A DNA stretch of 64,000 nucleotides from Pelagibius sp. Alg239-R121 (GTDB lineage: Bacteria; Pseudomonadota; Alphaproteobacteria; Kiloniellales; Kiloniellaceae). Location of the stretch: contig NZ_CAMZOF010000001.1 of assembly GCF_947331435.1 (NCBI RefSeq), positions 1,054,001 to 1,118,000 of the forward strand, written 5' to 3'. The notes below the pieces were generated by a model. That model was not told the origin of the DNA, made no database searches, and saw only the letters and a list, made by a program, of their open reading frames with translations. Made by a program: the position numbers and the translations under genes. This document shows positions 54,908 through 62,878 of the stretch, piece after piece. Within the stretch, counting starts at the first letter, position 1; each line of letters opens with the position of its first letter.

Positions 54908-56077
54908 TTACATCGAGCAGCCGTTTGGCGCGTCCTGTACATCCGGGATGGTGTCCAGGATCGTCTGAACCACCTTGCCGTCTTTGAACTCGTTCTTGAA
55001 GAGGTAGATGTTCTGGACAACGTTGTTGGTGGCGGGATCGATGCGCAGTGGACCGCGCGGCCCGTTGAATTCGGCCTTTGACAAAGCAGCTTTGAAAGCG
55101 TCCTTGTCGCCGCCCGATTTCTTGATCGCCTGGACGATCAGATGGGCCGCGTCATAGCCGGCAACCGCAAACTCAGACCCAACCTTCTGATGGGCGGCCT
55201 GATAGGCATCCTGGAATTTTTTGTTCTCAGGTGTATCGATGGCGGGGACATAGTGCAGTGCCGCTACGGTGCCGTCCGCGGCTTCGCCTTGAACATGCAC
55301 GTAGGCAGCCGAAGTGAGGAAGCCCGCACCGTAGAGGGGGATGTCTTTTTTGACACCGAAATCATGGTACTGCTTGACGAAGGTGATTGCTGCACCACCT
55401 GCGAAGAACGTGTAGATCGCATCGGGCTTGGCCGCTTTGGCTGCCGTGATGTAGGGGCCGTAGTCTTTGGTGCCCTGCAATGGTGGATAGGCCTCGCCGA
55501 CGATCGTGCCGCCCGCTTCGGTAAAGGTCTTCTTGAAGGCCTCCATCATCTGATGACCCGCAGCGTAGTCGGGTGCCATCAGATAGGCAGTCTTGACACC
55601 CTGCTTGGCGAGCCAGCCGCCGACCGGACGATTGATCTGACTGTTGGAAAAGGAGACCCGGACGATATTCGGGCTGCATTTCTCACCAGTCATGTGATCG
55701 TTGCCGGCGTTTGCTACCACCAGGGGAGTGCCGGAATTATGCACGAAGTCCCGCATACCGCCTAATACGGCCGAGGAGACGACGCCGACCAGCACGTCGA
55801 CTTTGTCCTGCAAGACCATTTTCTTGGTTTTTGCGAGACTGGCGGCCGGCTTGGCTTCGGTATCGGAGCGCACCATGGTGATGGTGTCGCTGCCTAGATC
55901 TGCACCATAGTGCTCCAGGCCCAGTTTGAAGCCGTTTTCGATATGTGCGCCGAGACCGGCGTAAACGCCTGAGAACGGCAGCAGGACACCGACCTTGTAT
56001 TCCTTGGACATTGCCTGTCCGCCCGCGAGCATAAGGCTGGCAGCGACAGCGACCCCGAGTTTGACCCGAGTCTTCAT
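54908..56077 (-). CDS. Liv/HAAT-type substrate-binding protein (benzoate unit)
   Basis: The 389-residue periplasmic protein has a Sec signal (about 1-23, LMLAGGQAMSKEY) and the Peripla_BP_6 fold (KVGVLLPFSGVYAGLGAHIENGFKLGLEHYG, DVLVGVVSSAVLGGM, KDYGPYITAAKAAKPDAIYTF). GGGAGGAGAG precedes the ATG. It is the first gene of the unit that ends with DUF309. Aromatic-acid uptake is inferred from the neighbours, not from binding residues. Confidence 0.9.
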   Translation of the reverse strand: MKTRVKLGVAVAASLMLAGGQAMSKEYKVGVLLPFSGVYAGLGAHIENGFKLGLEHYGADLGSDTITMVRSDTEAKPAASLAKTKKMVLQDKVDVLVGVVSSAVLGGMRDFVHNSGTPLVVANAGNDHMTGEKCSPNIVRVSFSNSQINRPVGGWLAKQGVKTAYLMAPDYAAGHQMMEAFKKTFTEAGGTIVGEAYPPLQGTKDYGPYITAAKAAKPDAIYTFFAGGAAITFVKQYHDFGVKKDIPLYGAGFLTSAAYVHVQGEAADGTVAALHYVPAIDTPENKKFQDAYQAAHQKVGSEFAVAGYDAAHLIVQAIKKSGGDKDAFKAALSKAEFNGPRGPLRIDPATNNVVQNIYLFKNEFKDGKVVQTILDTIPDVQDAPNGCSM

Positions 56078-56095
56078 CTCTCTCTCCTCCCTGTT

Positions 56096-56208
56096 AGAGC
56101 CTGATCGCTTCACTTTGAATCAAAGCAAGGCGTGAATCAGCCTCTATTTAATCTATCAGAGGGCGATTTGCGCTTGCGATTGAAGCAATCAAGAGCAGTC
56201 GCACTCTG
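56096..56208 (-). repeat. Dispersed two-hairpin element, copy C (upstream of benzoate binding protein)
   Basis: It starts AGAGCCTGATCGC and ends GTCGCACTCTG. Hairpin 1 includes CTTTG / CAAAG (56113-56125), hairpin 2 GATTG / CAATC (56178-56190). The centre ATCAGAGGGCGATTTGCGC is shared exactly with copy B. It ends 18 bases before the ATG, next to the ribosome site. Confidence 0.65.
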
Positions 56209-56239
56209 AGCCTGAGCATTTTATTGTTCTTATAGTCTA

Positions 56240-56310
56240 CACGTTACATGCATTTTGATACATGTCAAATTCAATATTTTGTGTTTTATGTAATATAATG
56301 CATGTTTTAT
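56240..56310 (-). promoter_or_regulatory. Candidate promoter/operator of the benzoate transport unit
   Basis: Two ATGCAT sites (56248, 56298) lie in a strongly AT-rich stretch; the second is in AATATAATGCAT, identical to the site upstream of boxC. The arrangement, two sites 41-50 bases apart then a repeat element then the start codon, is the same in both units. Confidence 0.45.
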
Positions 56311-56468
56311 GCTTTCAAACCATACAGTGTCTGTATCTGTACGAAGATACGCTGACGACGAGCGCGGTCTGGTCGTCACCTCACGATTTGAGTGTGAGTT
56401 CGAGGCTCAAGGTGAATGCGTTTTGTTTGTGGAATGCGGTGTCTAATGCCGTTTTGCTGCGCGCGAAA

Positions 56469-57470
56469 TCAGTCGAATTCATCCAGGCGCACCGGTCGGT
56501 TTTCTGAAACCGAGCGGACAACGGCCTCGGCAATCTTCTGTGCGGCGAGTCCGTCTTCGAGTGTCGGCAGGAATGATGTGCCGGTTTTGATGGCTTCAAT
56601 AAAAGCGGCTAATTCAATCGAGTAGCTCTCCCGAAACCTCTCGAGCCAGCTTTGGTGAAGGCCGTTTTCAACGATTTGAGGTCCGGAAGTAAAGCGCAGG
56701 TTGCCAGCCTGGGGATGGCGGGACTCGAGCATGCCGCCGGAGCCAAAAGCTTCTATCCGTTCGTCGCAACCGTAGTTGGTTTGTCTGCTGAAATCGAAAT
56801 GGCAAAAGGCACCACCGGCAAAACGCAATATTATCATTGCGGTGTCGAGGTCGCCGTGATCGGCAAGTTTTTTCTCGATCCGGCAGGCACCCGTAGCGAA
56901 GACCTCAACCGCTTCGTCATCGGCGATCCAACGGGCCAAATCATAGTGGTGTGTGCCTTTTTCTCTTAGCATGCCGCCTGATCCCGGCACATTCTCCAGC
57001 TTAGGCAATTTTTCGCTGCGCGAAGTGAGATGCAGCATATCCATGCGACCAATGCGTCCTTCGCGGACTTGGTTCCACAGCGCCCGGTGATTGCGATCGA
57101 AGCGGCGATTGAACCCTGTAACTGCGAGGACGCCAGCATTGCGGGCAACTTCGATGCAACGCCGAGCATTCGCCAAGTCCTCGGCGATGGGTTTTTCACA
57201 AAGAATCGCTTTGCCCGACCGCGCCGCAGCGATCACAAATTCGGCGTGGGTTTGGGTATTGGAACCGATGATGACCGCGTCTACCGATGGATCATCGAAG
57301 ACTTGCGCGGGGTCTGTACAAGGTTTCCCACCGCAGGTCTGCGCCAAGGCCTCGGCCGTTTCGGCGTGAATGTCAACGATGTGGGTCAATTGGGCGTTGT
57401 CGGACTGTGCGATGTTTGCGGCATGAACCCTGCCGATCACACCCGCGCCGAAAAGACCGATATTGATCAT
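56469..57470 (-). CDS. Gfo/Idh/MocA dehydrogenase, inositol 2-dehydrogenase-like
   Basis: The 333-residue protein has the Rossmann motif GLFGAGVIGRVHAANIA, the EKP motif in ILCEKPIAEDL and the catalytic GTHHYDLARW. The pattern is close to IolG (myo-inositol 2-dehydrogenase), but related enzymes act on other sugars and cyclitols. It follows the second LivG gene by 56 bases and may be co-transcribed with that importer, which normally would carry amino or aromatic acids rather than inositol. Confidence 0.85.
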   Translation of the reverse strand: MINIGLFGAGVIGRVHAANIAQSDNAQLTHIVDIHAETAEALAQTCGGKPCTDPAQVFDDPSVDAVIIGSNTQTHAEFVIAAARSGKAILCEKPIAEDLANARRCIEVARNAGVLAVTGFNRRFDRNHRALWNQVREGRIGRMDMLHLTSRSEKLPKLENVPGSGGMLREKGTHHYDLARWIADDEAVEVFATGACRIEKKLADHGDLDTAMIILRFAGGAFCHFDFSRQTNYGCDERIEAFGSGGMLESRHPQAGNLRFTSGPQIVENGLHQSWLERFRESYSIELAAFIEAIKTGTSFLPTLEDGLAAQKIAEAVVRSVSENRPVRLDEFD

Positions 57471-57526
57471 GGCCGGACTCCTGAAAACAGAAATTCTATG
57501 GTAGCCCGTCGGTGAAAGACGTTCCG

Positions 57527-58327
57527 TCAGCCCGCCATGGCGGCACGAACTTCCTCGTCATCCATTTCACGGCCCAGATAAGCCTCAATGACAGCGTGGT
57601 CGTCGCGCACATGCGCTGGACTGCCTTCTGCGATTTTCTCTCCGTGATCCAGAACGGTCACCCGTTCGCAGGTGTCCATGACCACCTTCAGGATGTGTTC
57701 AACCACGATCACCGTCAGGCCATAACGCTTTTTCAGCTGCACCATGATACTCATCAGATTGTCAACGTTCACGGGCGAGAGGCCTGCGGCGGGTTCGTCG
57801 AGCATCAGCAATTTTGGTTTCATGGCAATGCCACGGCCCAGGGCCAGGAGCCTTCTCTGTCCGATCGACATTTCCGACGCGGGCACTTCGGCGAAATCGG
57901 CCAAGCCGATGAAGGACAACAGCTCCATCATCTCGTCGCGCAGGCGCTTTTCTTCGGCGGCAACGCGGCCGATGCCGAACACCGCTGCAAAGGGGCCGTA
58001 CTGCACGTGGCAATGCTGACCGATCATGAGGTTTTCCAGCACGGTCATTTCAGTGAACATACGTAGCAGCTGAAAGGTGCGCGCAACGCCCTTGGCGGCG
58101 ATATCGTGCGGCTCCCAATTGGTGACGTCGGCGCCGTCGAACCTGACCGAACCGCTGTCGCATTTGTAGACACCGGAAATGAGGTTGAAGAGCGTGCTCT
58201 TGCCGGATCCGTTGGGGCCGATCAAACCGCGGATCTCTCCGTCCTCCACCTCCAGGCTGACGTTCTTGATCGCTTGCAGACCGCCGAAGCTCTTGCAGAG
58301 GGAGTCGACTTGTAGAAGCGTGGTCAT
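57527..58327 (-). CDS. ABC ATPase LivG type (second Liv importer)
   Basis: The 266-residue ATPase has Walker A GPNGSGKST, signature MSIGQRRLLALG, Walker B LLMLDEPAAGLSP and H-loop VIVVEHILKVV. It follows the LivM gene by three bases. The short conserved C-terminal YLGREMDDEEV is common in the LivG group. Confidence 0.93.
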   Translation of the reverse strand: MTTLLQVDSLCKSFGGLQAIKNVSLEVEDGEIRGLIGPNGSGKSTLFNLISGVYKCDSGSVRFDGADVTNWEPHDIAAKGVARTFQLLRMFTEMTVLENLMIGQHCHVQYGPFAAVFGIGRVAAEEKRLRDEMMELLSFIGLADFAEVPASEMSIGQRRLLALGRGIAMKPKLLMLDEPAAGLSPVNVDNLMSIMVQLKKRYGLTVIVVEHILKVVMDTCERVTVLDHGEKIAEGSPAHVRDDHAVIEAYLGREMDDEEVRAAMAG

Positions 58328-58330
58328 GGT

Positions 58331-59383
58331 TCAGGACTCCCCGCTCTTTGCGGCTGCGGCTTCGGCGCGTTTCTGCTCCGCGGTCTTTTCGCGCGCCGCC
58401 ACGAAACGCTTGCTCACGAAGTAGCGGTCGATGATGCCGCCGATGCCTTTCGGCATGAAGAGCACTGTGCCGACGATCACTAGGCCGAACATCAGCAGCT
58501 GATAGAAGTAAAAGTCGCGGGTCAGGTCGGCGATGATCGTGACCAGGATCGCACCGATGATGCCGCCCCAGATGTTACCGATGCCGCCGAGCACGACCAT
58601 CAGCAACAGAGTGACCATCTCGATGACGGTGAAGTTGTTGGGATGCACATAGCCTGGCACCATGTGCGCGAAAAGGCTTCCGGCCAGCCCGGCGTAAACC
58701 GCACTCAGCATGAAGGCGATCAGCTTGTAGCGCCGCACGTTCACGCCGGTGGCGGCAGCGGAGAGCGCATCTTCGCGCACCGCCATGAAGGCGCGCCCGG
58801 TCGCCGAGCGCAGGATCGCGAAAGAAGCGTAGACTGCGATCAGCATGAAAGGCATGACCAGATAATAGTAGCGGAAATAGTCGTAGAAAACGAAGTTGCC
58901 GATGGATGGCGGGGCGATCCCGCCCAGGCCCGAGGCGGAGCCCAGATAGTTTGTGACCCGGATATAGATCTCGACCGATTGCGCAAAGCCCAAAGTGGCG
59001 AGCGCGAGATAAGCGCCTTCGAGCCGGAACGAAGGAATGCCGACCAGGGCCCCGGCCAGCATCGTGACGGCGATCGCGGCCGGCAGGCAGAACCAGAAAG
59101 GCACTCCGAACTTGACCGAGAGAACACCCGAGGTATAGGCGCCGATCGCATAAAGTGCGACGTGGCCTACCGTGACCTGTCCGCAAAAGCCTTTAACGAT
59201 ATTCAGGCCGGTCGCCAGGATGATCATGATGCAGATCACATTGAGCAGATAGATCTGATAGTCGTTCAACGCCAGCAGCGGTAGCGGCAACAAAAGAACA
59301 AAGGAAGCAAACCAGGGCATCAGGGGATGGATGCGCTTCAAGGCGTCCAACGATGCGGTACTCTTTTGGACCAGTGCGTTCAT
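58331..59383 (-). CDS. ABC permease LivM type (second Liv importer)
   Basis: The 350-residue permease has about ten hydrophobic helices and LivM signatures (ATGLNIVKGFCGQVTVGHVALYAIGAYTSG, VLGGIGNIWGGIIGAILV). The lysine/alanine-rich end is unremarkable. It lies downstream of the binding-protein gene, from which a hairpin separates it. Confidence 0.93.
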   Translation of the reverse strand: MNALVQKSTASLDALKRIHPLMPWFASFVLLLPLPLLALNDYQIYLLNVICIMIILATGLNIVKGFCGQVTVGHVALYAIGAYTSGVLSVKFGVPFWFCLPAAIAVTMLAGALVGIPSFRLEGAYLALATLGFAQSVEIYIRVTNYLGSASGLGGIAPPSIGNFVFYDYFRYYYLVMPFMLIAVYASFAILRSATGRAFMAVREDALSAAATGVNVRRYKLIAFMLSAVYAGLAGSLFAHMVPGYVHPNNFTVIEMVTLLLMVVLGGIGNIWGGIIGAILVTIIADLTRDFYFYQLLMFGLVIVGTVLFMPKGIGGIIDRYFVSKRFVAAREKTAEQKRAEAAAAKSGES

Positions 59384-59447
59384 GAACCTGTTCGCTGCCT
59401 TTGCGTTCGAAGCTTATTTTTGGATGAGGATTGTTGAAGAGGCAGAG

Positions 59448-59472
59448 GAGGCCGCTCTGACTGAACGGCCTC
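59448..59472 (-). promoter_or_regulatory. Intercistronic hairpin after the second Liv binding-protein gene
   Basis: GAGGCCG (59448-59454) pairs with CGGCCTC (59466-59472), 16 bases past the binding-protein stop and 65 bases before the LivM start. No T-run follows. Confidence 0.55.
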
Positions 59473-59487
59473 GCCCTGATTTCCCGC

Positions 59488-60693
59488 TTACTTCTCGAGC
59501 CCGAACTCAACCGGCATGGTGACGCGGTCGAGAATGCCCAGTTCAAAGTCCTCGCCGCCCTTCTTGTAGCCGATCAGGACCACCGTCCGGTTGCCGTCCC
59601 GGCACTCCGGCGTCGGGTCGGCGCAGAAGGAGATCGGGCCGGAGGCCAAACCCTGGTAGTCCTTCACGCCAGCGATGGCATCGCGGATCGCAGTCCGGTC
59701 GGCCTTTAGGTTGTCGTCGTCCAGCTTCAGATCGGCATTGCGCAGGGCGATCTCGACGATGCGCACCAGATCGTAGGCCTGGCTGAAGTCATGATCGACC
59801 TTGGAGATGCCGTAGCGCTGCTTGACCATGGAGTTGAACAGCTTGGCGATCGGTCGGTCGTCCGAGTCCGAATAGGCCGCGGTATAGAACACGCCCTTGA
59901 TGGCGTCGCCCGCCATGGCCGGAACCGGCGCGTTGGAAGCCACCGAGTTGGCCAGACGCTTGACCGATGCGGGAAGCCCTACTTCGTAGGACTGCACCAG
60001 CGCACGCGCCATCGGCTCCTGCAGGGCCGCGATGAAGATGGCATCGGGGCTTAGCGCCTTGATCTTCAGCAGATGCGAACGGAAGTCGATTTCCTTTTCC
60101 TGCACCTGCGCGGAATAGACCGGATCGACGCCGTAAAGCTCTTTCATCTGAGACTGCAGACCCTCGGCATCGGAAACCGCCGCGGCATCGGATGCATAGA
60201 GATAGGCAATCTTCTTGCCGACCTTGTCACCGACGTACTTGGCGACGACGCCTTTGTAGTAGCGCGCCGAAATTGGCACCCGGAAAACCCAGGCGGAGCC
60301 CTTTTGCGTGATTTGATGGTTGGTCGAGTGCGGGATGATCTGCGGAACTTCCGCCTGCGCCGTCACGTCGACGATCGGCAGGGACACGGAGGAACAGGTC
60401 GATCCGATCAGGAGGTGAACTTTCTCCTGGTGGATGAACTTGTTGGCGTTGGCGACGCCTTTATCCGATTTGCACTCGTCGTTGAGCAGCGAAAGCTTGA
60501 TGGTATGGCCGTTGATGCCGCCTGCGGCGTTGATGGCGTCGAATTCGTCCTGCACCATCTCACCGTACTTCTGGCCGTTCTCCGAGATCATGCGCATCGT
60601 GGCGCCGACCCGGATCTCAGCCGCGGACAGGCTGTTCAATGCGACCGAGGACGCCAGTGCGGCGGCGGTCAATCCCAGGATGTGTCTTTTCAT
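59488..60693 (-). CDS. Liv/HAAT-type substrate-binding protein (second importer)
   Basis: The 401-residue protein has a Sec signal (about 1-25, ending LSAAEIRVG) and the Peripla_BP_6 fold (MVQDEFDAINAAGGINGHTIKLSLLNDECKS, HLLIGSTCSSVSLPI). Two cysteines near the C-terminus (SFCADPTPECRDG) may form a disulphide. The gene lies between LivH and LivM rather than at the start of the operon. Substrate unknown. Confidence 0.9.
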   Translation of the reverse strand: MKRHILGLTAAALASSVALNSLSAAEIRVGATMRMISENGQKYGEMVQDEFDAINAAGGINGHTIKLSLLNDECKSDKGVANANKFIHQEKVHLLIGSTCSSVSLPIVDVTAQAEVPQIIPHSTNHQITQKGSAWVFRVPISARYYKGVVAKYVGDKVGKKIAYLYASDAAAVSDAEGLQSQMKELYGVDPVYSAQVQEKEIDFRSHLLKIKALSPDAIFIAALQEPMARALVQSYEVGLPASVKRLANSVASNAPVPAMAGDAIKGVFYTAAYSDSDDRPIAKLFNSMVKQRYGISKVDHDFSQAYDLVRIVEIALRNADLKLDDDNLKADRTAIRDAIAGVKDYQGLASGPISFCADPTPECRDGNRTVVLIGYKKGGEDFELGILDRVTMPVEFGLEK

Positions 60694-60746
60694 TTTCTCT
60701 TTCCTCCCTTGATTATGGCCCTTGAAATTGGATCTCCCTATCGTCT

Positions 60747-61631
60747 CTATGCCTTTACCTTCGCGGCAACGCCGAGCAGTCCTGTCGGCCTGACCATCAA
60801 GACGAAGATCAGAAGCAAAAAGGCATAGATGTCTTTGTGACTGCCCGAAATGTATGCGGCGCCAAGGGTCTCGAAGACACCGACCATGAGGCCGCCGAGA
60901 ATGGCGCCGGGCAATGATCCGAAACCGCCGACCACGGCGGCTGCGAAGGCCTTGATGAGCATCAGGTATCCCATCTCGACCTGCACATAGTTGATCGGTG
61001 CGATCAGGACGCCGCCCGCGGCGGCAAGCGCGCAGGCCACCCCGAAGATCAGAGAAATCATCAGCGGCACGTTAACGCCCATCAGATAGGCGATGTCCTT
61101 GTTGGCCGCGACGGCGCGGATCGCGAGTCCCAGTTTGGTGTGCTTGAGAAAGAGGTGCAGGACCGCCATCAGGGCGACCGAGACCACCAGGATCCAGACA
61201 TAGCTTTGCGGCAGGGTGATGGTGCCCAGCTCGACCGGCATGCCGAAATTAACGTGCATAGGCCGGCCGTTTGCGCCCCAGATCAGAAAGGCGATGTTCT
61301 GCAGGATAATCGCCATGCCGAAACCGCAGATAATCATGCCCATGCCGGCGACGGTGTAGCCGCCACCCTGCGAGGTGAGTCGCCGATAGAACACGCGTTC
61401 GATTATCACGCCCATGATGCCGGCCAGGATCATCGCGACAAAAAGGGTGATGGGATAATTGAAACCGGCCTCATCGTACAGCACCAAACCGAAGAAGGCG
61501 CCGAACATGAAGATTTCGCCATGGGCGAAATGCACGATGTCGAGGCCGGAATAGATCAGGGAAATGCCGAGCGCCACCAGGCCGTAGAGAATGCCTATCG
61601 ATAAGCCGACGATCAGAAAATCATATAACAT
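60747..61631 (-). CDS. ABC permease LivH type (second Liv importer)
   Basis: The 294-residue permease has the family segments GISLIYSGLDIVHFAHGEIFMFGA and AAVVGGFGSLPGAILGGLMVG and about eight hydrophobic helices. It lies between the LivF gene (111-base gap) and the binding-protein gene. Confidence 0.93.
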   Translation of the reverse strand: MLYDFLIVGLSIGILYGLVALGISLIYSGLDIVHFAHGEIFMFGAFFGLVLYDEAGFNYPITLFVAMILAGIMGVIIERVFYRRLTSQGGGYTVAGMGMIICGFGMAIILQNIAFLIWGANGRPMHVNFGMPVELGTITLPQSYVWILVVSVALMAVLHLFLKHTKLGLAIRAVAANKDIAYLMGVNVPLMISLIFGVACALAAAGGVLIAPINYVQVEMGYLMLIKAFAAAVVGGFGSLPGAILGGLMVGVFETLGAAYISGSHKDIYAFLLLIFVLMVRPTGLLGVAAKVKA

Positions 61632-61742
61632 TCGTTGCGCCGTTCCTGCTGGCCTCTTATTGCAGAGACCTCTTTCGTTCCATGTACCGTTGCCCGGTTT
61701 GCCGCTGCGTCTGTCTTAAGAGCGGCTTGCCGGATAACTCTC

Positions 61743-62486
61743 TTAGCGATGTAGAGCCGGACTTTCGACTTCCGCCACCGTCCCGCCCAGATAGGCGAGG
61801 CGAACCGCGTCGTCGTCGATCATGTCCTTTGCGTCGCCTTCCAGGTGAATTTTGCCGTCGTGAATCACGTAACCGTAACTCGCGAGAAGCAAAGCCATCC
61901 GCACGTTCTGCTCGACCACTAGAATGGTCATGCCCAGGTCACGGCTGATGCGGTTGATCTGCTTGAAGATGTCCAGGACGACTTTCGGCGCGAGTGCGGC
62001 TGAGGGTTCGTCCAGCATAATCATTTTGGGCTTTGCCATCAGGCCCCGGCCGACCACCAGCATCTGCACCTGACCGCCTGACAACAGGCCCGAGAGCTGT
62101 TTGCGCCGCTCCTTCAGGATTGGGAAGAAGCCGTAGACCTTTTCCAGATCCGCGCGTACGCCGGCCCGGTCCGATCGCGAAAAGGCGCCGAGCATCAGGT
62201 TCTCTTCGACCGTCATACCGGGATAGGAATCCTTGCCCTGGGTGACCTGCACCAGTCCTGCACGCACGATTTCATGGGGCCGTTTATTGTGGATGGGTTC
62301 GCCATCAAACAGGATTTCGCCGCTCCAGACAGGAAGCAGTCCGGAGATCGCCTTCAATAGTGTCGATTTGCCGGTGCCGTTGCCGCCAAGCAGCGCAATG
62401 ATCGCGCCGTCGGGGACGGTCATATCAATACCGCGCAGAATTTTCAGTTTACCGTATCCGGCTTCGACGCCTTTAAGGGCGAGCAT
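61743..62486 (-). CDS. ABC ATPase LivF type (second Liv importer, first gene)
   Basis: The 247-residue ATPase has Walker A GGNGTGKST, signature LSGGQVQM, Walker B MIMLDEPSAALAP and H-loop LVVEQNVRMAL. The ATG at 62486 has GGGAGGAATTGG directly upstream and begins the conserved LALKGVEAGYGKL; the frame further upstream lies in repeat copy D. It heads the unit livF-livH-binding protein-livM-livG-dehydrogenase. Confidence 0.93.
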   Translation of the reverse strand: MLALKGVEAGYGKLKILRGIDMTVPDGAIIALLGGNGTGKSTLLKAISGLLPVWSGEILFDGEPIHNKRPHEIVRAGLVQVTQGKDSYPGMTVEENLMLGAFSRSDRAGVRADLEKVYGFFPILKERRKQLSGLLSGGQVQMLVVGRGLMAKPKMIMLDEPSAALAPKVVLDIFKQINRISRDLGMTILVVEQNVRMALLLASYGYVIHDGKIHLEGDAKDMIDDDAVRLAYLGGTVAEVESPALHR

Positions 62487-62499
62487 CCAATTCCTCCCG

Positions 62500-62613
62500 A
62501 GAGTCCGATCGTTTTCTCTGAACCAGGCGAAAACGCGACCCAGATCCTTCACCATAATTCTCTACAGGGTGATTCGAGCCTCCGGACGCCTTGATCCGGA
62601 AGAGCCACGCTCA
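62500..62613 (-). repeat. Dispersed two-hairpin element, copy D (upstream of second livF)
   Basis: It starts AGAGTCCGATCG. Hairpin 1 has a 7-bp stem CGTTTTC (62510-62516) / GAAAACG (62529-62535); hairpin 2 pairs TCCGG (62581-62585) with CCGGA (62596-62600). The central block CTACAGGGTGATTCGAGC is a diverged form of the B/C centre. It ends 13 bases before the livF ATG. Confidence 0.55.
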
Positions 62614-62737
62614 ATGCCTGCTTAGTGCAGATCGTTCCAATGATCTTCGGGAGGCACAAAATTGGAGTCAACGCCAAAGCAGGTCGCGGTGGCTGACCAA
62701 AAGCCGAAACAACGCAGTTAGGGCCTTTGGTGGGATA

Positions 62738-62798
62738 ATGATGCGTCAAATGGCTCAAAAACTAGGTGAATTGCATCATTCCTACACCAGTTGATGCA
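62738..62798. promoter_or_regulatory. Triple TGATGC cluster, candidate operator
   Basis: TGATGC occurs at 62739-62744 and 62792-62797, with its inverse GCATCA at 62773-62778, all within 60 bases in front of the PhyH gene. The surrounding bases are AT-rich. No regulator gene is adjacent. Confidence 0.3.
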
Positions 62799-62878
62799 TT
62801 TCACTCTGTTTTGAGGTTGGCATTTGCCGATTGAGGCGTTCACATTTAAGGGCGTGTCACTCACTGGAGTTTGCCATT

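Larger units (their letters stand above)
56078..56468. other. Gap upstream of the benzoate transport unit
   Basis: These 391 bases contain repeat copy C next to the binding-protein gene, an AT-rich promoter-like zone (about 56210-56320), a small stem GTATC / GATAC near 56333-56350, and then sequence that follows the stop of the dehydrogenase gene. I see no gene in it. Confidence 0.6.
62487..62878. other. Divergent gap between second Liv unit and PhyH gene
   Basis: These 392 bases contain repeat copy D (62500-62613) and a cluster of TGATGC sites (62739, 62792 and, inverted, 62773) in the part nearest the PhyH gene. Promoters for both directions should lie here. No gene is visible. Confidence 0.6.

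Noticed and set aside
47858-56181. Identical 22-base blocks in copies B and C as recombination or attachment sites
   Set aside because: They are the centre of the longer repeat, and no integrase or transposase gene lies nearby.
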